Shown in pieces: positions 1-8,356 of a stretch of 64,000 nucleotides of DNA. Position 1 is the first letter of the stretch. The number at the start of each line of letters is the position of its first letter. This stretch comes from CAVYXZ01 sp965223835 (GTDB lineage: Bacteria > Chloroflexota > Anaerolineae > Aggregatilineales > Phototrophicaceae). Location: NCBI GenBank assembly GCA_965223835.1, contig CBDCXQ010000001.1, forward strand, positions 558,001-622,000. Reading direction: 5' to 3'. The position numbers and the translations under genes were made by a program. Under the pieces are notes generated by a model that was not told the DNA's origin, ran no database searches, and worked only from the letters and a program-made list of their open reading frames with translations.

Positions 1-598
1 TCCGTGCATGACCCCACAAATCACCATAGCCCTGGTTCATGAGCATGGCATACGTGCTCAGGTCTTGTACTTGCTGATAGGTCCGCACGTCATAGCCAGC
101 GGGCCATTCGACAGACGAGAGCATTACATCAGGCTGAAGCTGCATGCGCAAGTAAGTGCCCAGAGGCCGGAAGTGATGTTTCTGAACAAAGCGGATTTCC
201 GCCGGGTTGGTCACGTTGACCTGCGCATCCATGTGATCGGCCTTGAGTTCAATTGCGCGTTGGACGGCCCATTGGATTAGCTGACTCCCCAGGCCCTGGC
301 GTTGCCAGTCGGGATGAATGACCAGTTCGTAGACGACCCGGCCCTGAGTCTGTTGCCACACCCAGATATAGCCGATCAGCCGGTCCGAATCCGCCGGATC
401 GACGATAACCCGGTTGTCTTTGACCGCGTCGTGGTCGCGTAGACTGAGCAAGAAGCGTTGCCGGTCTTCAGTTGTTGATCGTCCAAAATTGGCGAGATAG
501 GCGTTTTTCAAGTTAACGAGGCGGGGGAAGTCGTCGGGCACGCTAAATTGCCGGGCTTCAGGCTGCATGAGTCCATTGCTCTCGGATATTGTTCTCAT
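1..598 (-). CDS. GNAT-family N-acetyltransferase, C-terminus beyond window edge
   Basis: Reading the minus strand from ATG at 598, the frame stays open for 199 codons to the left edge, so the gene is truncated by the window. The protein has a GNAT fold signature: the acetyl-CoA binding motif A (VIHPDWQRQGLGSQLIQW, residues about 93-110) follows a central beta strand. After about residue 145 a second segment (EWPAGYDVRTYQ) looks like the start of another GNAT module, as in two-domain enzymes of the MshD type. The substrate cannot be told from sequence. A second in-frame ATG at 568 is an alternative start; neither has a strong ribosome binding site. It is divergent from the cupin gene at 706. 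Confidence 0.8.
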   Translation of the reverse strand, partial: MRTISESNGLMQPEARQFSVPDDFPRLVNLKNAYLANFGRSTTEDRQRFLLSLRDHDAVKDNRVIVDPADSDRLIGYIWVWQQTQGRVVYELVIHPDWQRQGLGSQLIQWAVQRAIELKADHMDAQVNVTNPAEIRFVQKHHFRPLGTYLRMQLQPDVMLSSVEWPAGYDVRTYQQVQDLSTYAMLMNQGYGDLWGHAR

Positions 599-645
599 AT
601 TGGAATGGCAAGAGTATAGTCGTGGGTGAGGTTATCGCCAACCGC

Positions 646-676
646 TGACGGCATTATCATGAATATGCCCTATAAT
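646..676 (+). promoter_or_regulatory. Putative sigma70-type promoter for the cupin/GMC pair
   Basis: A perfect TATAAT at 671-676 lies 29 bases before the cupin start. A weak TGACGG at 646-651 sits 19 bases upstream as a possible -35 box. An AGGAG ribosome binding site lies between promoter and gene. The -10 is good and the -35 poor, so this is a tentative call. Confidence 0.35.
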
Positions 677-705
677 GTACGCAAGCGATCAATAGGAGCA
701 GTCAA

Positions 706-1125
706 ATGGCGGACAAATTGACCTGTCGGGTGGTTCGCCCGGCGGATACTTATGATGGTAAGCAGGGCTTTAGCTATTTTGAGGGCGTGTCGGCGCAAAG
801 TGTGGGGGCACAGGGCATCTGTATGCACCTGTTGACCGTGCCGCCGGGTGGTCGGGCCAAAGCGCACCTGCACGAGAATCACGAATCAGTGATTTACGTC
901 CTCAGTGGTGAGGGCAAGATGTGGTTTGGCGAAAACCTCGAAGAATCGGTTATCGTCAAGGCCGGGGAGTTTTTGTATATCCCGGCGGGGATGCCGCATT
1001 TGCCAGCTAACCTCAGCGAAACCGAACCGTGTGTGGCGGTGCTGGCGCGAACCGACCCCAATGAGCAGGAGAGTGTCACGTTATTGCCGGAGTTGGATGC
1101 GTTGGTTGATCTGGTAGAAAGTTAG
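706..1125 (+). CDS. Single-domain cupin protein
   Basis: A 139-residue protein made of one cupin beta-barrel. Motif 1 contains the metal-ligand pattern H54-x-H56-x3-E60 after PPGG, and motif 2 contains the PAGMPH stretch with His98 and Asn102, so a mononuclear metal site is expected. The reaction is not identifiable; small cupins of this kind are dioxygenases, isomerases or sugar-binding modules. AGGAG upstream supports the ATG start. The next gene, a GMC oxidoreductase, begins 3 bases after its stop, so the two are almost certainly co-transcribed and may act on the same small molecule. Confidence 0.85.
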   Translation: MADKLTCRVVRPADTYDGKQGFSYFEGVSAQSVGAQGICMHLLTVPPGGRAKAHLHENHESVIYVLSGEGKMWFGENLEESVIVKAGEFLYIPAGMPHLPANLSETEPCVAVLARTDPNEQESVTLLPELDALVDLVES

Positions 1126-1128
1126 CGG

Positions 1129-2646
1129 ATGGCAGTCACTTACGATTTCATCATTATTGGGACCGGTGCCGGGGGTGGCACGCTATTGTATGCACTGCGC
1201 AACAGCGGGGCGAAGATTCTGGTGCTGGAGCGTGGTGATTATCTCCCCAGTGAAGATGAGAACTGGCAAGTCCCGGCAGTATTTGGTGCGAAGCGTTACA
1301 AACCGGCTGAGCAATGGATTGATGCGGCAACGGGCGCGGCATTTCAGCCGGGTGTCCATTACTTTGTCGGCGGCAATACGAAGGTTTACGGGGCGGCGCT
1401 GCCCCGTTTCCGGCGCGAAGATTTTGGCGCATTGGAGCACGAAGGCGGCATTTCACCGGCCTGGCCGATCAGCTATGACGACCTGGAACCCTATTACAAT
1501 CAGGCGGAAACGCTCTATGCCGTACATGGCACACCGGGCGCTGATCGCACGGAACCACCCCGTTCTCAACCCTATCCGTATCCAGCAGTGCCCGACGAAC
1601 CCCACATTGCTGAATTGCGGCGTCGTTTGCAAGCACAAGATTTACATCCGTTCTTCCTGCCAATGGGCATAGATTTGCGGGAGGGTGGACGCTGCATACG
1701 CTGCAAAACATGTGATGGTTTCCCTTGTAAAGTCGATGCCAAAAGCGATGCCGACCTGCGCTGTGTGCGACCCGCATTAGCCGCCGGCGAAAATATCACG
1801 CTCTGGACGAATGCCTTTGCGCGGCGACTCATCACCGACGCGACTGGACAGACGATCACGGCGGTCGAGGTGGAAAAAGAGGGCGAGGTCCTTCAGGTCA
1901 GCGCTGGGCGCTATATCGTCTGTTGTGGGGCAGTGAATTCAGCGGCGTTGTTGTTGCGTTCAACCAGCGATAAGCATCCGACTGGTTTAGCCAATCAGTC
2001 AGGTCTGGTGGGTCGCCATTATATGGTTCACAATAATACGGCGCTGACGGCTATCAACCCGCGCAAACGTAATCCGACGGTTTTTCAGAAGACGATGGCC
2101 GTCAATGATTTTTACTTGAGCGGCCCGGATTTCCCCTATCCAATGGGCAATATCCAGATGCTGGGTAAGTTACAGGCAGGGATGCTGGCGATTTCACAGC
2201 CGCTGGTGCCCCAATTTGTGCTGAGGGAAATGGCGGCCCGCAGCGTTGATTGGTGGGTGATGTCGGAAGACTTGCCCGACCCGGAAAATCGGGTGACGTT
2301 ACGCACAGATGGGCGCATTGTGGTGCGCTGGCAACCGAACAATCGGGTGGCGCATCAGAAGCTGGTTCAGGCGGCGCGGTCAATGATGCGGTCGGCGGAT
2401 TATCCGCTGGTGTTTACGCAGACGCTGGGCATTGAGACCAATTCGCACCAGTGTGGGACCTTGCGCTTTGGCACCGACCCCGCACAGTCCGTGCTGGATC
2501 CGTTGTGTAAGGCGCATGATGTCGATAATCTCTACGTGGTAGATTCATCGTTTTTCCCCTCGTCGGCGGCCATGAACCCGGCGTTGACGATTGCGGCCCA
2601 GGCGTTGCGCGTTGGCGACCACCTGCTGGGTCAGCCGCTTCTTTGA
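1129..2646 (+). CDS. GMC-family FAD-dependent oxidoreductase
   Basis: A 505-residue flavoenzyme. The N-terminus holds the dinucleotide-binding glycine-rich motif GTGAGGGT and a downstream acidic residue (LVLERG). The C-terminus holds the conserved GMC pair: the catalytic His in SHQCGTLRFG and the Asn in MNPALTIAAQ. A cysteine-rich insert (GGRCIRCKTCDGFPC, about residues 185-200) is typical of one GMC subfamily close to choline and alcohol dehydrogenases, but the substrate is not predictable. There is no signal peptide. It begins directly behind the cupin gene, which points to a two-gene operon for oxidation of an alcohol or sugar. Confidence 0.88.
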   Translation: MAVTYDFIIIGTGAGGGTLLYALRNSGAKILVLERGDYLPSEDENWQVPAVFGAKRYKPAEQWIDAATGAAFQPGVHYFVGGNTKVYGAALPRFRREDFGALEHEGGISPAWPISYDDLEPYYNQAETLYAVHGTPGADRTEPPRSQPYPYPAVPDEPHIAELRRRLQAQDLHPFFLPMGIDLREGGRCIRCKTCDGFPCKVDAKSDADLRCVRPALAAGENITLWTNAFARRLITDATGQTITAVEVEKEGEVLQVSAGRYIVCCGAVNSAALLLRSTSDKHPTGLANQSGLVGRHYMVHNNTALTAINPRKRNPTVFQKTMAVNDFYLSGPDFPYPMGNIQMLGKLQAGMLAISQPLVPQFVLREMAARSVDWWVMSEDLPDPENRVTLRTDGRIVVRWQPNNRVAHQKLVQAARSMMRSADYPLVFTQTLGIETNSHQCGTLRFGTDPAQSVLDPLCKAHDVDNLYVVDSSFFPSSAAMNPALTIAAQALRVGDHLLGQPLL

Positions 2647-2661
2647 CCGCATAAATGTTGG

Positions 2662-3951
2662 CTATTGATTCAGTTCCCGCCAGATTGCGTCAAGCATCAT
2701 GAGCGCGGTCAGATTGTGGACGCCATGCCCGCGTGTCAGCGCCACGGGTGAGGTGTAATCGTGGGCGAAAAAGGTTGTCATATGCACGCCATCAATATCT
2801 AATCCCCGCCCCGGAATCGTCCCGGCGATCAGATCATAGTCCCACAACGGAATCGCATAATCCGTCGCGATCTGGCGCATGATGTTGTTATTGGTGTTGT
2901 TGGGACCATCATGGCGATCGGCTTTGGTCCCGATAATTGGGATCACGCCGCTGTTGATGGTGTAGTCGACGATCTCGCGCAGGTTGCGATTTGTCGAATC
3001 CGGGATGCCGACATCGTTGGATCCCAGACGAATGAATAGAATGCTGGGCCGGTGTCGCCGGAATTCGCAGGCCAGCATATGTTCGCCGGCTCCACACAGC
3101 GGTTTCGGTGCCCACATTGAATCCAGCACCGACCACGTGTGCAGGCCGCGACGCACCGCCACGCCGGCATGATCGAATGACCCGGCATAATACTCAATCA
3201 CCTGTTGCAGATAGGCATAACTACCCAGGTTGTAAGGGCCATTATCAAACCGCGCCAGGAAGTAGGGATGCTCAATCGTACTGTCGCCGAGGCGCGAAAA
3301 GGCCCGCGGATTATTGCCCAACGCCTGACCCTCGGCATAAATTTCGCGCACGTTCTGGCGGACAGATGGCGGCATGACGACGAAAGCAGCGAAGTCCAAG
3401 CCGTTAAAATTGGTGGGTAGTTGAACGTTGGCTGGGACAATGGTGCCGGGGGTGGCAGTGGGTGCGCTTGCTGCTTGAGCGGTCGCCACCGACACGACTT
3501 GAACCGGTGTCACCGATGGGATTGATCCGGTTGTACCCGGAATGGTCAATAGCGTGCCGACCCGCAAGCGCGTCGGATCCACGATGTTATTGGCAGACAT
3601 GATGGCGTCAACGGTCGTGCCATAGACCTGCGCCAGACTGAAGAGCGTTTCGCCGCGTTGCAACGAATGCGTAATGGTCTGACCCTCACTAATAATAGTT
3701 GTTGGTGTCAAGGACGGCGCTGCCGCCATCGCGGTGAGGGTCAACGACACCTGTTGTAGTTCTTCATCATTGGGTGTGGCGGTGATGACGGTGACTTCCG
3801 CTATGGCGGTTGGGGCAGCTGTTGCGGCAATGGGCACGGTATCCGGGATGATTAGTCGGTTCGAGGGACGACTGTCGGTGGTGGTTTGAAAGTCCAGGGC
3901 AATGACGATAATTAGGAGGCCGATCAGACCATAGATGACATTGCGCCGCAT
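2662..3951 (-). CDS. Membrane-anchored LysM protein with C-terminal SGNH-hydrolase-like domain
   Basis: A 429-residue extracytoplasmic protein. Residues 5-22 form one hydrophobic anchor, followed by a low-complexity T/A/P-rich linker. A LysM module (HSLQRGETLFSLAQVYG ... LLTIP, about residues 93-136) should bind peptidoglycan or another GlcNAc polymer. The C-terminal half has SGNH/GDSL blocks: GDSTIE (block I), FIRLGSNDVG (block III region) and DIDGVHMT with a late His. These suggest an esterase or acyl hydrolase at the cell wall; the substrate is unknown. The gene is convergent with the GMC gene and 27 bases downstream of the M20 peptidase gene on the same strand. Confidence 0.75.
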   Translation of the reverse strand: MRRNVIYGLIGLLIIVIALDFQTTTDSRPSNRLIIPDTVPIAATAAPTAIAEVTVITATPNDEELQQVSLTLTAMAAAPSLTPTTIISEGQTITHSLQRGETLFSLAQVYGTTVDAIMSANNIVDPTRLRVGTLLTIPGTTGSIPSVTPVQVVSVATAQAASAPTATPGTIVPANVQLPTNFNGLDFAAFVVMPPSVRQNVREIYAEGQALGNNPRAFSRLGDSTIEHPYFLARFDNGPYNLGSYAYLQQVIEYYAGSFDHAGVAVRRGLHTWSVLDSMWAPKPLCGAGEHMLACEFRRHRPSILFIRLGSNDVGIPDSTNRNLREIVDYTINSGVIPIIGTKADRHDGPNNTNNNIMRQIATDYAIPLWDYDLIAGTIPGRGLDIDGVHMTTFFAHDYTSPVALTRGHGVHNLTALMMLDAIWRELNQ

Positions 3952-3978
3952 GGTCGGCTACCGGCCTCCGCTTTGAAC

Positions 3979-5127
3979 CTAGTCGAACTGCCAGTCGCGC
4001 AGCATCCCGGCGATGAGCGTGGCCCGGCGAGGCAGGCTGTTGATGACAACGTGTTCATGCTCAGCGTGTAAGCCGGTGCCCTGTGGCCCCAGACCGTCCA
4101 GCGTCGTTATGCCTTCATAGGCGGTCAGGTTGCCATCCGACCCGCCGCCGCTGCCATCCTCGCGCACCGTCAGACCATATTTCTCACCAATGGACCGTGT
4201 CTGCTCAAAGGCCGCGATCATCTGCGCGTTGCGCTCCATCGGCCCCCGCGAGTGATGCATGGCGATTTGTAATTCCGCGCCGGGTACATGGGGCAGTAGC
4301 GCTTGAATCTGGGCGTCAACCTCTTCGTAGGCACGGGCGGTCAGGGTGCGCACATCGACGGTGATCTGCGCATTGGGCGGGATCACGTTCATGGTGATGC
4401 CGCCACTGATCGTGGTGACGGAAACGGACGTGCCGTTTTTCAGGTCATTCATGGCGTTCAGTTCCATAATCAACTGGGCCATCTCGACAATCGCGTTGAT
4501 GCCCTGTTCCGGCGCATTACCGGCGTGGGAGGCACGTCCGGTGACGCTAATTTCATAGGTGGCGATGCCCTTGCGCCAGGTCTTGAGCGCTTCTTCCGGT
4601 GTAGCCGGTTCCATCACCAGCACCAGACCGCACTGTTTCGCAATCTCAACGATCAGCTCTCTGGAATGAACGCTACCGACTTCTTCATCGGTTGTCATCA
4701 GAATCCAGATGGGACGCTCCGGCAGTTCACCCCGTTCGACCAACCCACGCAGCGCCGTGAGGACAATGGTGATGCCCCCTTTCATATCAATCGCGCCGGG
4801 ACCAAACAAGCGGCCATCATCGTCAATCGTCACTGGGCGGCTGCTCAACGTACCCATCGGCCAGACCGTATCAATATGCATCAGGAACAGGATAGGCGGG
4901 CCGGGCGCATCTTCATGCCATTTTGCCAGCAGCATATCGCCGACTTCGGTTTGCGGGAAGCGCTCGATTGACGACGCGCCCAGCGATTGGAATTGGCTGC
5001 GCATGAATTCGCCCAGGCGATCCACTGCTGCTTTATCGCGGGTCGGTGTTTCATAGTTGACCAGCGTCGTGAGCAAGTCGATCATGGCCTGCCGCTGGTC
5101 TTGAAAATAGTTCAAAAGGTCAGACAT
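3979..5127 (-). CDS. M20-family metallopeptidase (carboxypeptidase G2/ArgE-like)
   Basis: A 382-residue cytoplasmic zinc hydrolase. Conserved M20 residues are visible in order: His84 and Asp86 in LMHIDTVW, bridging Asp114 in DMKGG, the catalytic base pair Glu148-Glu149 in TTDEEVGS, a metal-binding Glu in VMEPAT and the last His near the C-terminus (HAEHEHV). A dimerisation domain interrupts the catalytic domain after about residue 180 (GRASHAGNAP). Family members cleave peptides, folates or N-acyl amino acids; the exact substrate is not evident. Confidence 0.88.
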   Translation of the reverse strand: MSDLLNYFQDQRQAMIDLLTTLVNYETPTRDKAAVDRLGEFMRSQFQSLGASSIERFPQTEVGDMLLAKWHEDAPGPPILFLMHIDTVWPMGTLSSRPVTIDDDGRLFGPGAIDMKGGITIVLTALRGLVERGELPERPIWILMTTDEEVGSVHSRELIVEIAKQCGLVLVMEPATPEEALKTWRKGIATYEISVTGRASHAGNAPEQGINAIVEMAQLIMELNAMNDLKNGTSVSVTTISGGITMNVIPPNAQITVDVRTLTARAYEEVDAQIQALLPHVPGAELQIAMHHSRGPMERNAQMIAAFEQTRSIGEKYGLTVREDGSGGGSDGNLTAYEGITTLDGLGPQGTGLHAEHEHVVINSLPRRATLIAGMLRDWQFD

Positions 5128-5327
5128 AAAATTCCTCGGTGGGTGAGGTAAGGTAGCTACGAGTCGATAGTCTTCAGTCGCCAGCCGTCAATATGATTTG
5201 TCAGCCGCTGAGCGATCATTTCAAATCTCGATTTGCTAGCATATCGACACTGTATAAAGCTAAGCGCTAAAAACTAAAGGCTATGCGCTACATATATTCT
5301 ACAGATACACTTCCATCTCACCAAGAG

Positions 5328-6002
5328 TCAGGGCCGCCAGAAAGGTGAATCGAAACCTAAATTTTCAAAAATGGCGACGGCTTCCGCGACCGTGCGTCCC
5401 CGAAATGTTGCGTCCATACGATCTTGATACCAGGCTTGCGCCAGCGCCCAGGTTTGCTCGAGCGTGAGCAATGCGCCGCGATTTTCGTTGTGGGCCGCAC
5501 ACCATTGGTCAACCTCTGCTTCCGACCGGAAGAGCAGAATCGTTGCTCAAGTGTGAATCAGATCGTCATACCACGCCGCAAACGGTAGCGCAAAATGGAC
5601 GATGCCCGCAGTCGGTGGGATAACCGCGCCGTTGTTTACGCTGTAGGTCACGGGTTCATGGGTGTGGGCATACTGTGCTTCGATCGGCGCGTCAGTATGG
5701 AGCATGGCCGGGATTCCCAACGAATCCCAGGCACAGTTAGCGAAGTAACGGCGCTCCCCGACCTGAACGCGGTAGGGCGTCGGCACAGCCGATAAGGGGT
5801 GTAACATACGGATATTGTCGGTGCCGGGGTCGAGAAAAATGGCATGGGCGGCGTTCAAGCGCTGGTATGCGGCCCGACCGGCTTCAGCGTTCAGGCTAAA
5901 GTGCTGTGCTGTTTCATGGTAGGTCGGCGGGCGCTCGTGGTCGATGAAAAATTGGTAGGTGAATAGGCGGATTTGCCAGTCTTGATCGGTGAGGTCAGTC
6001 AT
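5328..6002 (-). CDS. Alkylmercury-lyase (MerB-like) family protein with in-frame TGA at the catalytic Cys: candidate selenoprotein
   Basis: From ATG at 6002 the frame runs 151 codons, meets TGA at 5549-5547 and continues in the same frame with family-like sequence (ATILLFRSEAEVDQWC ... FDSPFWRP) to a TGA at 5330-5328. That gives 224 residues, close to the roughly 212 of MerB. The N-terminal half is winged-helix-like (PPTYHETAQHFSL). FANCAWDSL aligns with the MerB WCALDTL block, so Cys90 and Asp93 match catalytic Cys96 and Asp99. The interrupting TGA (codon 152) aligns with catalytic Cys159; the Cys-to-Cys spacing is 62 here and 63 in MerB. A SECIS-like hairpin follows at once. Readings are Sec insertion, a Cys-to-stop mutation, or a base error. 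No mer genes or Sec machinery lie nearby. The metallophosphoesterase gene is 14 bases upstream. Confidence 0.7.
5514..5539 (-). promoter_or_regulatory. Putative bacterial SECIS-like hairpin downstream of the in-frame TGA
   Basis: On the minus strand, bases 5539-5534 (TTCTGC) pair with 5519-5514 (GCAGAG, one G-U pair). A two-base bulge (U5533, C5532) follows, then UUCC/GGAA forms a four-pair upper stem closed by the loop GGUC (5527-5524). The loop begins 19 nt after the TGA. E. coli fdhF has a GGUC loop about 18 nt after its UGA, with a bulged U in the stem. Caveat: the upper stem is also what the conserved peptide FRSE gives with these codons, so it could be coincidental. Confidence 0.5.
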
Positions 6003-6016
6003 TGGGATTACCGCTT

Positions 6017-6760
6017 TTATTCACGCCAGAAATGAGTGTTAAAGTGAACGGTCGGGTGCCCGGAGCGATCATTGGCAGCTAACACGGCGTCAATGTCATA
6101 GGCCACCCGGCGAAACTCGATTTGATACCCCTTTTCATCTGCTTCGATCATGACGTAACTGGCGCGTTTGTCAGGGCGGTTGGGGTTGCTAACGGGTCCA
6201 ACATTGATACAACGAATGCCGTTGAGCGTGCGGTCCATCGGCCAGTGATAATGCCCGACCGTCACGATGTCGGCCTGACAATCGGCCACCATCTCCCACA
6301 GTTCGTCGTCGCTCATCTCATCGTGAAAGCCGGTGCCATCAAAGCGGCCTGGTGCGGCATGTACCCCCAGCAAGCGGGTGCCATCGGGCAGGGTGATGCG
6401 TTCCTCAACCGGCAGTGCCGCCAGCCAATCCAGCAAACCATGTGCTGCCAGAAACCCTTGCGTCCAGGTGAAACCAGCCTGAATATCCAGCAAGAGCGGC
6501 ATCAAGGTGGGGTCGGCGAGTACATCGTCCGGTGAGGGAAAGGGGCGGTCGCCGGTGCAAGTGTAATGGTCGGTGTTGCCGCGAACAAACCGCGCGTTCG
6601 GGAGTTCTCGAACTCGTTTGATGACCGTCGCCGGGTCAAAGCCGATAGCGGCATAATCGCCCAAAAACAAATACTCGTCTACCTGACCATTAATATCGTC
6701 CAGTACGGCATCTAATGCAATCGGATTGCCATGAATATCCGCCAGAATCGCTAATCGCAT
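6017..6760 (-). CDS. Calcineurin-like metallophosphoesterase (YfcE/DUF2851-type single domain)
   Basis: A 247-residue cytoplasmic phosphoesterase. The five metallophosphoesterase blocks are visible: ADIHGN near the N-terminus, LGDY, GNTDHY, GVHAAP and GHYHWPMD. Together they form a dinuclear metal site. The short length with no extra domain fits the family of small phosphodiesterases and phosphatases that act on nucleotides or phosphoproteins; the substrate is unknown. It ends 14 bases before the MerB-like gene and starts 11 bases downstream of the lipoprotein gene, so it may ride on the tail of the ccm transcript. Confidence 0.88.
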   Translation of the reverse strand: MRLAILADIHGNPIALDAVLDDINGQVDEYLFLGDYAAIGFDPATVIKRVRELPNARFVRGNTDHYTCTGDRPFPSPDDVLADPTLMPLLLDIQAGFTWTQGFLAAHGLLDWLAALPVEERITLPDGTRLLGVHAAPGRFDGTGFHDEMSDDELWEMVADCQADIVTVGHYHWPMDRTLNGIRCINVGPVSNPNRPDKRASYVMIEADEKGYQIEFRRVAYDIDAVLAANDRSGHPTVHFNTHFWRE

Positions 6761-6771
6761 GGGTTTGCCTC

Positions 6772-8070
6772 CTAAAACGGGCAGAGTTGTTCGGCTGTGT
6801 AGACCGGTCCGCTTTGACCATAACGACTGAGCAGACTTAAGGCTTCCGGTCGCGCACGGATCATTTCCTGCACTTCGAGACAGGCACTGCGCAGGTTGCC
6901 GGTCAATTGCAGCGCATTCCAGAAGGTATTGCTCAACCCGACATAGACCGGGCTGGTCTGTGGGTCCGGGTAATTCTGCTGAACGGACTGGAATATCGTG
7001 AGCAAGCCGTTATCTTCGGTAAAGGCATAGGTCGTCAACAGTCGGAACAAGGCATAGGCGCGGAGAATCTCCGGGTCGTCGTTAAACCAGTTGCCCAGTG
7101 ATGTGTCTGCCAGCGATAATTCGTAGAGATCAACCGCAGCGTCCGGGTTGTTCTGCGCCAGATGACGGTCGGCTTGATGCAACACCTGAATGCGGAAGCG
7201 TGGCGGGTCCAGTTGGGTAATCGAACGCATATAGACGGTGCCGTTCCAGTCGTAGATGGTTACGCCGGTGCGCAGTGGGCCGGTCGCCGGGGTGCCGCTG
7301 CTGGTCATGCGCACGACGATCTCCAAAATGCGGTCGTTGTCGACATCAGCAATTTCTGGCGGATTCTGGCTGACAATAGGGGTGCCCAGCAGGCTGTTAA
7401 AGCGGCCCTGCAACGGTTCCCAACTTATGAATTGGGTGCGCAGGTTGCAATCTTCGTCAGCGGTGCAGGTTTCGCTGGTGAAGAGGATGTCGGCCTGCCG
7501 GTCAACATTCATGTCCCCAAGATAAATTAGCTGGGGAATCGAGGTGGTGCTGGTTTCGTAGAGCGTGGCATAGCGACCGTTGGCACACCCAGCGACGAGT
7601 AAGGCGCCACCTTCACCGGGGACTAAATAGGTTGTGACGACATCCGGCTGACCCTCGCCGGTCAGGTCCACATCGGCCCGCACCGCGCCACTATCCCCCT
7701 GGACGCGCCAGTCGTCACGCAAACTGGCATCCAGCGCCGCTGGAAGGCCACCCAGCGACAGGAAACGCGTAATTTCCGCTGCCATCTCACGGCTGGTTGT
7801 CGGGGTATCGGCCAAGATGGGGCTGGCGGTCGGCGGGCAAACGGCATAATCGGGCGTGGGGGTTGGCTGATTCGCCAGCGCCACCGCCGTCGCCGGATTC
7901 GCCAGATTCGAACCATCGAGTTGCAGGGCGACTACCGTTGGCAACGCCCCCACAATCTTGCGCCCCGGCGTCATCGTCGGGAACGGCTGGATGGTCGGCG
8001 CGCTGGCAGGAATTGTTGTCTGCGTTTGGCAGGCCGCCAGCATCAGCAGCATGAGTATCAATCGTCGCAT
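6772..8070 (-). CDS. Lipoprotein with FG-GAP/VCBS-like repeat region
   Basis: A 432-residue exported protein. The start at 8070 gives MRRLILMLLMLAAC, a clear lipoprotein signal with Cys at the lipobox; a TTG at 8106 would add 12 residues before it and is less likely. A T/P-rich linker follows. The middle (VRADVDLTGEGQPDVVTTYL, GDMNVDRQADILF, IADVDNDRILEIVVR) has the D-x-N/D-x-D/G pattern of FG-GAP/VCBS-type calcium-binding propeller repeats. The last 130 residues are helical and TPR-like. No enzymatic function is visible. It follows ccmD by 42 bases and is probably the last cell-envelope member of that block. Confidence 0.6.
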   Translation of the reverse strand: MRRLILMLLMLAACQTQTTIPASAPTIQPFPTMTPGRKIVGALPTVVALQLDGSNLANPATAVALANQPTPTPDYAVCPPTASPILADTPTTSREMAAEITRFLSLGGLPAALDASLRDDWRVQGDSGAVRADVDLTGEGQPDVVTTYLVPGEGGALLVAGCANGRYATLYETSTTSIPQLIYLGDMNVDRQADILFTSETCTADEDCNLRTQFISWEPLQGRFNSLLGTPIVSQNPPEIADVDNDRILEIVVRMTSSGTPATGPLRTGVTIYDWNGTVYMRSITQLDPPRFRIQVLHQADRHLAQNNPDAAVDLYELSLADTSLGNWFNDDPEILRAYALFRLLTTYAFTEDNGLLTIFQSVQQNYPDPQTSPVYVGLSNTFWNALQLTGNLRSACLEVQEMIRARPEALSLLSRYGQSGPVYTAEQLCPF

Positions 8071-8112
8071 AGACCACAGTATAGTCTCGAAGCGACGGCG
8101 TGCCAATGACGG

Positions 8113-8259
8113 TTATTGATCGTCCTGCAACTGCTGGATGAGTTCCAGGTCCCGGTCCAGATTGCGCTGGCGGGTGAACAGGCTGACGATCAGTGCGCCG
8201 ATGATGATGGCGGTTGTCGCCAGTCCGAGAATGAGATAGGCACCGGTATCAGGGGGCAT
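8113..8259 (-). CDS. ccmD: CcmD-like small haem exporter subunit
   Basis: A 48-residue protein (MPPDTGAYLILGLATTAI ... QQLQDDQ). It has one N-terminal transmembrane helix and a charged cytoplasmic tail, the exact architecture of CcmD. CcmD is poorly conserved, so the call rests on size, topology and position: it is the next gene after ccmC on the same strand, 97 bases downstream. In the CcmABCD complex CcmD helps release haem-loaded CcmE. A palindromic repeat lies between ccmC and this gene. Confidence 0.7.
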   Translation of the reverse strand: MPPDTGAYLILGLATTAIIIGALIVSLFTRQRNLDRDLELIQQLQDDQ

Positions 8260-8305
8260 GGTGGGTTACTCCATGAATTAGATAATAGAAGCGTGCGGAA
8301 ATTTG

Positions 8306-8334
8306 GTAGGGGAGGGTCTTAGACCCTCCCCTAC
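8306..8334. repeat. Perfect 13-bp inverted repeat with 3-base loop between ccmC and ccmD
   Basis: The arms GTAGGGGAGGGTC (8306-8318) and their exact complement (8322-8334) enclose TTA. The element sits in the 97-base gap between ccmC and ccmD. It has no T-tract, so it is not a classical terminator. The GTAGGGG...CCCCTAC ends resemble other small palindromic elements in this window, such as the one near 31000, so it may be a REP-like repeat that also tunes expression of the 3' end of the operon. Confidence 0.6.
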
Positions 8335-8356
8335 AACCGTTTGAATTGGATGGTTA

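Noticed and set aside
4303..4971. Plus-strand ORF of 222 codons
   Set aside because: Lies wholly antisense to the well-supported M20 peptidase; no domain, no ribosome binding site.
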